Positions 32,244-37,843 of a stretch of DNA of 37,843 nucleotides are shown in pieces. The stretch lies in NCBI GenBank assembly GCA_002344345.1, contig DDTL01000195.1:1-37843 (forward strand). Reading direction: 5' to 3'. The DNA is from Saprospiraceae bacterium UBA2365 (GTDB taxonomy: Bacteria; Bacteroidota; Bacteroidia; Chitinophagales; Saprospiraceae). The translations under genes were made by a program, and so were the position numbers. Positions within the stretch are counted from its first letter, which is position 1; every line of letters starts with the position of its first letter. The notes beneath the pieces were generated by a model. It was not told the DNA's origin. It saw nothing but the letters and a program-made list of their open reading frames with translations, and made no database searches.

Positions 32244-35144
32244 TTACAGATAAAATTTAAAGTCCAGAAGTGAAAAACTGAATTTGCCCCAGAATGGTTT
32301 TTCGTAAGTTTCCCTGTATTTGTCCTCGATCTCTCTGGAATTGATCAGGGGCAGATAAATCTCAAAATTATCCTTAAAAATTTCAAAGATCAAACCAGCC
32401 GAATAAAGTGTTTTGGTCGAATATCCTTCCGAAACAGTCGGAAGATAGCTATAAACCCCGAAATCAAAAAACGGTTTGATAAAAGTTTTAAAAGGCAGGT
32501 CCATTTTCAGATTGACAGAGGCAACAAAACGATTGCTTTGCCCGACCCCGTAAGCATTGGAGATGGCGGTCTTGAAGCCTCCGGTATGCATGCTGATCTG
32601 CCTGGACCAGAAACCGTCCTGGGCTGAACGGTCAAAAAAGGTCAAAAAATCATAAGCATAATCATTCATGTTGTATCCTATCAGGCTCAGGGTTCCGGGC
32701 ATCGTATTGGTACTGTTGGAATGGGAGTTGTATAAATAAGTTGCGCCATAAAAACGGGCATGAATGTATCTGTCTTTTTTGTACATGTACCTGGTTTTTA
32801 ATTCTGCATTGACCATCAGGTAATGTCTTTTTTCGTACAGATTGTAATATTGATGTTCCAGGCCGATTTTATATTCATAAGGATTGATGAGATTTCTTTT
32901 TTGTTTATGGAATATGACTTTTGTAATATATCTGTGATAGTCGGTGATTCCTTCTGATCCAAAGTTCTGATCCCCAATGAAACTAAAGTCCATTTCCAGA
33001 CCGCTCCGTGTACGACATTTCTCGTCATCTTCATACACATATAAAAGGGAAGGATTAATTACATAATATCTCAGGAATTTATCATTGGTTTGCATTCGAT
33101 GAAAACTCTGTGCCCATATTTGGGTATTCAAAAGACTATTCTCTGAAATCAAAAAGCTTCTGAAAAATTCCATAAATCCAACGATGGATTTGGACCGGAA
33201 ACTATACAGGGGGGCGAAATTTGCCGTAAATTTGTCAGACAGGGTACTGAATATCCCGCCCAACATCAGCCCGTCATTGACATTATAACCTGCCAAAGGA
33301 TCAATGGCTACGCCGGGATTTTCTCTGGCTGAAAATGGAAGACCATAATCCAGTGTACGCAGGTTGGGCTTTTTAATATATGCATTTTGTTTAAGCCAGG
33401 GAGTTTCAGGCCCCCAGGAAAAAGGATCCAGCTTTACCTTATTGGATGTAGTTGCATCAAATACAAACGTTTTCAATCCCGGGTGTCCCTCAACCTGCAA
33501 ACTGTCAACAACTCGTTTTCCCTTTTTCAAACCGATCATGTAGGGTGGATTGAAATTGCCGGTATTCAGCACATCCACCGATATTTTTCCGTCATTTTTA
33601 TCGATTTTTTGGATTTCATATTTGAATGGGAAGAATGATCCCATCATACCATTGAAAAACCATTGATAATCCTGCCCGGTCTGACGGGAGAAATATTCCT
33701 GCAGGTTTTTTTGAAAATCTATCACTGAAGAACGCTGATTGAAATAACCCGCCATTACCCGGTCAAATGTCTGAACACCATTGACTTTTTCCAAATAATT
33801 GAAATATACGGAAACAGGATTCACCAGATAATTTTCCACATCATCCTTACAGTGGTAGGAAACCAGACTTAACATGGCGGGCTTGAAACAAATGGCACAT
33901 TCAGGCACATACCAGTTTTTACGATAAGTCATATCCTTATAGGATCTGGATTGGTACTTGGTTTCCGGATAATTTTCATCCATAAACCGTGTAAAATAAT
34001 ACGTACCCAGGCCCAGATACATCCAGGGTTTTTCGATCGGATTTTCTTCAAGACGGTTCATTAGACTCATCAGAATAAGATCACTTGCCAGCTTTTCGCG
34101 CGCTATATAATTGTCATCCCTGCTATTACTCTTTGCATACAGATCCGTAGTGACCAGCCCGGCAAACGCCACCGGGTGAGATATTTTCTCAGAACAGAAA
34201 ATGCGAAAACTTCCGGGCAGATTGCCGGGCATTTTCGCTTCCGTGTACTCAATCAGATTTTTTAAAAAAGGTATGAACTGATCCAGATTCTTTTCAAAAA
34301 GCACATGTTGATCGGTTGTGATTTCAACCAAAAACTTTTTACTATTGTCAAGTGTCACTAATTGTGGAAAAACAGGCAGCTGTTTGTTGGCGATCCATGC
34401 AAAATCCTTCGTGCCCGGATGAGCAAAACTCAGCTTTTTATACCCGTTTTTTTCAGACAGATGTTCCCATTCCTCACTTTCAGGCAAATGAATGGAAAGG
34501 TAGTTCCCGGAGGAAACAACCCAATAATTGGTTGGAACAAATAAAGTCAGATGATATTTCCCCACATCTGAACTGAACAGATTCTGACTGTTGAGCACCT
34601 GGACTTCCCATTTTCCATCGCGATAGGCAGCTACCTTCGGATACCAGTTAGCTATAATAAATTGACTGTCATTATAACCATAGCCAAGGATGTTTTTGGG
34701 TATTTTAAGGGTGTAATGTATGTTGATCTCGGCAATTGCGCCGGGAGGAAGTGGACGGTTGAGTTTTAACCGGGCGATTTGCATTTCGTCATCTGTATAG
34801 TGCGGAGTCAACTCCTGTTCACCCGTCCGGAAGGAAATATCCGTGTATCCGCCTAATTCCTTTTCTTTGAGGAAATACATGGAAGGATCATGCGCTTCGA
34901 TCAATTCTTTGGCTAAAGAGCTGTTTTTCGAACTATAAGCGTTTGCCCAAAGGTGGAACCAGACTTCTGTCAGGGTGTCGGCAGAATTATTGCGATAAAG
35001 TACTTTGGCCTGCGCGTCGATTTCCCGGAGGCTGGTATCCAGTTTTGCAATGATGTTGTAATCTGCCCGCTGCATGGGTGAAGATTGGGAATAGGTATGA
35101 ACAGCGAGCATTGAAAAGATCAGTACTTTGAAAAGGTTTTGCAT
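32244..35144 (-). CDS. M1 peptidase-like protein lacking zinc ligands, with C-terminal outer-membrane barrel
   Basis: From ATG 35144 the product has 966 residues and a signal peptide MQNLFKVLIFSMLAVHTYSQ; a TTG at 35204 would hide the signal and is rejected. Residues about 25-250 form an M1-type N-terminal beta domain (VLYRNNSADTLTEVWFHLWANAY, NWYPKVAAY). The region matching the peptidase core keeps the frame around PWMYLGLGTYY (373-383), but HEXXH is replaced by SDLIL (354-358) and the distal Glu of DEG by Leu, so no zinc site remains. From about 600 to the aromatic end FKFYL the chain is strand-rich, with alternating aromatics, like an outer-membrane barrel. It is probably a surface-anchored binding or scaffolding protein rather than a peptidase. 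Confidence 0.75.
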   Translation of the reverse strand: MQNLFKVLIFSMLAVHTYSQSSPMQRADYNIIAKLDTSLREIDAQAKVLYRNNSADTLTEVWFHLWANAYSSKNSSLAKELIEAHDPSMYFLKEKELGGYTDISFRTGEQELTPHYTDDEMQIARLKLNRPLPPGAIAEINIHYTLKIPKNILGYGYNDSQFIIANWYPKVAAYRDGKWEVQVLNSQNLFSSDVGKYHLTLFVPTNYWVVSSGNYLSIHLPESEEWEHLSEKNGYKKLSFAHPGTKDFAWIANKQLPVFPQLVTLDNSKKFLVEITTDQHVLFEKNLDQFIPFLKNLIEYTEAKMPGNLPGSFRIFCSEKISHPVAFAGLVTTDLYAKSNSRDDNYIAREKLASDLILMSLMNRLEENPIEKPWMYLGLGTYYFTRFMDENYPETKYQSRSYKDMTYRKNWYVPECAICFKPAMLSLVSYHCKDDVENYLVNPVSVYFNYLEKVNGVQTFDRVMAGYFNQRSSVIDFQKNLQEYFSRQTGQDYQWFFNGMMGSFFPFKYEIQKIDKNDGKISVDVLNTGNFNPPYMIGLKKGKRVVDSLQVEGHPGLKTFVFDATTSNKVKLDPFSWGPETPWLKQNAYIKKPNLRTLDYGLPFSARENPGVAIDPLAGYNVNDGLMLGGIFSTLSDKFTANFAPLYSFRSKSIVGFMEFFRSFLISENSLLNTQIWAQSFHRMQTNDKFLRYYVINPSLLYVYEDDEKCRTRSGLEMDFSFIGDQNFGSEGITDYHRYITKVIFHKQKRNLINPYEYKIGLEHQYYNLYEKRHYLMVNAELKTRYMYKKDRYIHARFYGATYLYNSHSNSTNTMPGTLSLIGYNMNDYAYDFLTFFDRSAQDGFWSRQISMHTGGFKTAISNAYGVGQSNRFVASVNLKMDLPFKTFIKPFFDFGVYSYLPTVSEGYSTKTLYSAGLIFEIFKDNFEIYLPLINSREIEDKYRETYEKPFWGKFSFSLLDFKFYL

Positions 35145-35299
35145 GTGGAATGGTTTATTATATAAGTTATTTGAAAATGAAGTCGTTACAATTTTCTGGA
35201 ACAATCAATTATTAAAATAAATTAGGACGTATTTACTCAGAATAAAACTTCATCGAAGCTCAGGATTGCACTTATGTTGTTCATTAAAGATTGCGAATG

Positions 35300-35755
35300 C
35301 TATTCTTCACTCATTCTTAAAATTTCTTCAACTATATGATCTGCAACCCTGAAGTTTGTTGACAATAATTTAATTATCAAGGGTTTTATACCGGAAATTA
35401 GTGACATTTGTTTCGCCTTGAATATCACGCCAAGCGTTCCGGTGAACCTAAAATTCAATCTATTGGCTAATTTCCTGGCTTTCAGATCATCAAGTATTAA
35501 AAGCACGTCATCAAATTCTGAAGCCAGGGCTAAACCACTTGCCTCACCCTTATCAATCTGAGTGTTGAGAAAATCAAAATATTTTTTATCATTGACAGCT
35601 TGAATTCTCACCCACTCCGGTAATTTTTCTCCATATTCTTCAGCGATTTCAGGTGTGATAATCACTTCTCCATATATCTGATTCAAAAGATCAAATATAT
35701 CAATCTTCTCGAAGATTGTCAATGTGCTTGTATCAGAAATAACGACACTATGCAT
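35300..35755 (-). CDS. DUF3368 PIN-like toxin of a type II TA pair
   Basis: The 151-residue product has a PIN-domain pattern: VVISDTS with Asp8, ITPEIAEE with Glu36, GEASGLALA with Glu71, and LILDDLKAR with Asp89/90. This is the DUF3368 group, probable metal-dependent RNases paired with UPF0175 antitoxins. ATG at 35755 is chosen because it puts the first catalytic Asp at position 8; the longer frame up to 35827 would overlap the antitoxin by 80 bases. With this start the two genes overlap by eight bases, typical for translational coupling with antitoxin first. Confidence 0.85.
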   Translation of the reverse strand: MHSVVISDTSTLTIFEKIDIFDLLNQIYGEVIITPEIAEEYGEKLPEWVRIQAVNDKKYFDFLNTQIDKGEASGLALASEFDDVLLILDDLKARKLANRLNFRFTGTLGVIFKAKQMSLISGIKPLIIKLLSTNFRVADHIVEEILRMSEE

Positions 35756-35975
35756 TAGAAATATCGGAATGCAGTTCTGACAATGATTTACTGAATACCG
35801 AAACTCCGTACTTTCCCAACAACTCAATAAAAGCCCTTTTTGATAATCCGGTCATCTCAGCTGCTTGTCCTGCAGACAGAATTCCATCTTCATATAGTTT
35901 TGCAGCTATGATCATCGTCAGATCATAGTCTTTTAGATCAACTATATCGGGTATATTAATCCGAATTGTCCTCAT
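35748..35975 (-). CDS. UPF0175 family antitoxin
   Basis: The 75-residue product carries the UPF0175 signature: LYEDGILSAGQAAEMTGLSKRAFIELLGKYGVSVF (about 28-62), a helix-turn-helix-like unit following an N-terminal strand (IRINIPDIV). It is the likely antitoxin for the overlapping DUF3368 gene and may repress the operon. The start codon at 35975 lies 17 bases after a minus-strand -7 box. Confidence 0.88.
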   Translation of the reverse strand: MRTIRINIPDIVDLKDYDLTMIIAAKLYEDGILSAGQAAEMTGLSKRAFIELLGKYGVSVFSKSLSELHSDISNA

Positions 35976-35991
35976 AACAAATATTATATTT

Positions 35992-35999
35992 CAAAAATA
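35992..35999 (-). promoter_or_regulatory. Candidate -7 box of the TA operon (TATTTTTG)
   Basis: On the minus strand the sequence reads TATTTTTG, matching TAnnTTTG, 17 bases before the antitoxin start. Confidence 0.45.
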
Positions 36000-36082
36000 C
36001 GAAATCAGAATGAATTTGGTGGATATTTAATGATTTGAGTTTTTGGTTTGTACTCAGATAAGCTAAAATCTACCAAAAATCC

Positions 36083-36090
36083 TACCTTTG
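36083..36090 (+). promoter_or_regulatory. Candidate -7 box of the cNMP-aspartase gene (TACCTTTG)
   Basis: CTACCTTTGCAC contains TACCTTTG, matching TAnnTTTG, 71 bases before the start codon at 36161. Confidence 0.55.
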
Positions 36091-36160
36091 CACTTGTTTC
36101 AACCGGATGTTTATCTGCCAAAGATTGAGTTGAAATACATTTCATAAAATTAAACCAAAC

Positions 36161-37843
36161 ATGATGGACAGACAGCAGATCATTGAATTTATAGATCATA
36201 TCGAGCTTTTCAAAAGACTGGACAAGACCGAATTGTCTTTTGTGGCTGAGGCCTTGAGTCTCACAACTTATGATGCGGGGGCGTTTTTATTTGAAGAGAA
36301 TAAAAAAAGGGAGAAGATCTACCTCATCTATGAGGGTGAAGTGGAGTTGCTCAAAAACACGGGGCAGAATAAATGGCAAAAACTGAGCTATTTTACCAAA
36401 TACGATTTTCTTGGTGAGGGTTCCCTGACGGAAGAGACGCTGCACAGCACTTCTGCAAGGGCTGTCAACCCGACAAAAGTTTTTCTCCTGGACAGAGGTT
36501 TTTTCGAACATCAGGGTTCCATTGCCCTCAAAGTGTTTTCCAATATTGCCCGGGTGATGTCCAGGCGGATGAGCCATACCAATGCCCGGATGATCGGGAA
36601 GGCAGCTCAGTATGTTTCGGGCCGGACCAGGATGGAGCATGATCTTTTGGGAGACAGGGAAGTGCCGTATGAAAATTATTACGGCATTCAGACCCTGAGG
36701 GCCATCGAGAATTTCAGTATTTCAGGGGTTGATCTCGGATTTTATCCATTATTTATCTCAGCACTTGCAGAAGTGAAAATGGCGGCTGCAAAAGCAAATT
36801 TTGACCTCGGGTTGCTCGACAAAAAGGTGGCAGATGCCATTGTGCAGGCATGTGAAGAGATTGCCAACGGACGATTTCACAACCATTTCGTGGTAGATAC
36901 CATCCAGGGCGGTGCCGGTACTTCCACTAATATGAATGCCAATGAGGTGATCGCCAACCGCGCCCTGGAGATCATGGGATATGAGAAAGGTGATTACCAG
37001 TATTGTCACCCGAACAACCACGTAAATTTGTCCCAATCGACCAATGATGCCTATCCGACCTCCATAAAAATTGCCTTGCTCAAAAGCAATATCAAGGTCG
37101 TGGAAGAACTGAAAAATCTGATAGACTCTTTTCAGGCAAAAGCCGAAGAATTCAGCCATGTGATCAAAATGGGCAGAACACAGTTGCAGGATGCCGTACC
37201 GATGACACTCGGACAGGAGTTTGAAGCATACGCAGTGATGTTGTCTGAAGAAATTGAAAGACTCAATCACAACGTAGCCTTGTTTCTGGAGATCAATATG
37301 GGTGGAACAGCGATCGGAACCGGTATCAATGCGGATCCGGGATACAGCCGGATCGTTACCAGGCATTTGGCTGAGATTTCCGGTTTTCCTGTGGTTCTGG
37401 CAAAGAACCTGGTGGAAGCGACTCAGGATACCGGAGCATTCATCATGTATTCTTCTGCCTTGAAAAGGCTGGCGGTTAAATTGTCCAAGATCTCCAATGA
37501 CCTGCGATTGCTTTCTTCCGGCCCGAGAGCGGGATTCAATGAGATCAATCTGCCACCTATGCAACCCGGAAGTACCATCATGCCCGGCAAGGTCAATCCG
37601 GTCATCCCTGAAGTGGTCAATCAGATCGCTTTCCTTGTCATCGGAAACGATGTCACTGTCTCCTTCGCTGCTGATGGTGGACAGTTGCAACTCAATGCTT
37701 TTGAGCCGATCATCGCGCATAGCTTATTTGATAGTCTCATTTATTTACGCAATGGATGCATTACATTAGCTGAACGCTGCGTGAAGGGCATCACTGCCAA
37801 TGAAGAACGATTGAATGAGCACATGACCCGCTCGGTCGGAATC
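36161..37843 (+). CDS. Cyclic-nucleotide-binding domain fused to aspartate ammonia-lyase (3' end outside window)
   Basis: The reading frame stays open to the window edge (561 codons). Residues about 12-130 are a cNMP-binding-type barrel (LFKRLDKTELSFVAEAL, IYLIYEGEVELL, FLGEGSLTEE). From 156 the sequence is an aspartase: TRMEHDLLGDREVPYENYYG, GRTQLQDAVPMTLGQEF, and the family signature GSTIMPGKVNP with the active-site loop Ser at about 471. Aspartase converts L-aspartate to fumarate and ammonia. No DNA-binding domain is present, so the barrel probably regulates the enzyme. The phosphate-binding cassette has His95 where cAMP binders have Arg, so the ligand may differ or be lost. ATGATG makes 36161 or 36164 the start. 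It is divergent from the TA pair. Confidence 0.9.
   Translation, partial: MMDRQQIIEFIDHIELFKRLDKTELSFVAEALSLTTYDAGAFLFEENKKREKIYLIYEGEVELLKNTGQNKWQKLSYFTKYDFLGEGSLTEETLHSTSARAVNPTKVFLLDRGFFEHQGSIALKVFSNIARVMSRRMSHTNARMIGKAAQYVSGRTRMEHDLLGDREVPYENYYGIQTLRAIENFSISGVDLGFYPLFISALAEVKMAAAKANFDLGLLDKKVADAIVQACEEIANGRFHNHFVVDTIQGGAGTSTNMNANEVIANRALEIMGYEKGDYQYCHPNNHVNLSQSTNDAYPTSIKIALLKSNIKVVEELKNLIDSFQAKAEEFSHVIKMGRTQLQDAVPMTLGQEFEAYAVMLSEEIERLNHNVALFLEINMGGTAIGTGINADPGYSRIVTRHLAEISGFPVVLAKNLVEATQDTGAFIMYSSALKRLAVKLSKISNDLRLLSSGPRAGFNEINLPPMQPGSTIMPGKVNPVIPEVVNQIAFLVIGNDVTVSFAADGGQLQLNAFEPIIAHSLFDSLIYLRNGCITLAERCVKGITANEERLNEHMTRSVGI

Noticed and set aside
36758..37720. 320-residue open frame on the minus strand
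   Set aside because: It is antisense to the aspartase domain, whose motifs are unmistakable; the antisense translation has His/Cys-rich, non-protein-like composition.

Overview
The window reads as chromosome of a member of the Bacteroidota. The evidence is: many Sec or lipoprotein signals on surface proteins; an outer-membrane beta-barrel receptor with an N-terminal carboxypeptidase-regulatory-like domain; a GH20 hexosaminidase lipoprotein; promoter-like TAnnTTTG boxes and few clear Shine-Dalgarno sites; NADP-type GdhA; and UPF0175/DUF3368 and sce7725/sce7726 families. Family and genus cannot be fixed from the sequence alone. I saw no rRNA, tRNA, CRISPR array, transposase or integrase.

Layout. 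(1) 559-4494, plus strand: a tight four-gene operon of NTF2/SnoaL-like protein, short-chain dehydrogenase, CrtI/retinol-saturase-like FAD oxidoreductase and HSL-type alpha/beta hydrolase. It looks like a pathway acting on a lipid or isoprenoid. (2) 4495-6063: a gene-poor stretch with a small lipoprotein gene, a frameshifted gene remnant, a 21-bp tandem repeat and a 20-bp perfect palindrome. (3) 6064-9543, minus: a 1159-residue protein joining receiver-like domains to a PPDK/PEP-synthase ATP-binding domain. (4) 9895-11244: gdhA with a strong terminator. (5) 11400-16513: an A+T-rich accessory island. It holds an orphan 206-residue gene, two fold-back elements, a three-gene operon (sce7726-like PD-(D/E)XK nuclease, sce7725/beta family protein, Zn-ribbon plus RES-domain NAD+-consuming effector), a third fold-back element, and a broken gene tail. 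The operon looks like an uncharacterised defence or toxin module, possibly carried as an integron-like cassette.

(6) 16542-18821: a Crp/Fnr regulator divergent from an atypical thioredoxin-like protein (CX6C, no CXXC) and a thioredoxin reductase that lacks the HRRxxxR NADPH motif. A terminator-like hairpin separates the last two. (7) 19206-25330: lipoprotein, outer-membrane receptor and GH20 hexosaminidase. (8) 25374-30703: an operon of two fold-type-II PLP enzymes and a FAD-less xanthine-dehydrogenase-type molybdenum hydroxylase, ending in a 16-bp tandem repeat that spans the stop codon. (9) 30811-32224: a hypothetical protein and a DUF486 membrane protein. (10) 32244-35144, minus: an M1-peptidase-like protein that has lost every zinc ligand and appears fused to an outer-membrane barrel. 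(11) 35300-35975, minus: a UPF0175/DUF3368 toxin-antitoxin pair. (12) 36161 to the window end: a cyclic-nucleotide-binding domain fused to aspartate ammonia-lyase, open at the right edge.

The best candidates for a new system are the sce7726-sce7725-RES operon with its flanking fold-back elements, the unusual Trx/TrxR pair with its regulator, the dead M1/barrel protein, and the cNMP-aspartase fusion. Nitrogen flow is a recurring theme (GdhA, aspartase, PLP lyase-like enzymes, purine hydroxylase), but a link between these loci is inference.
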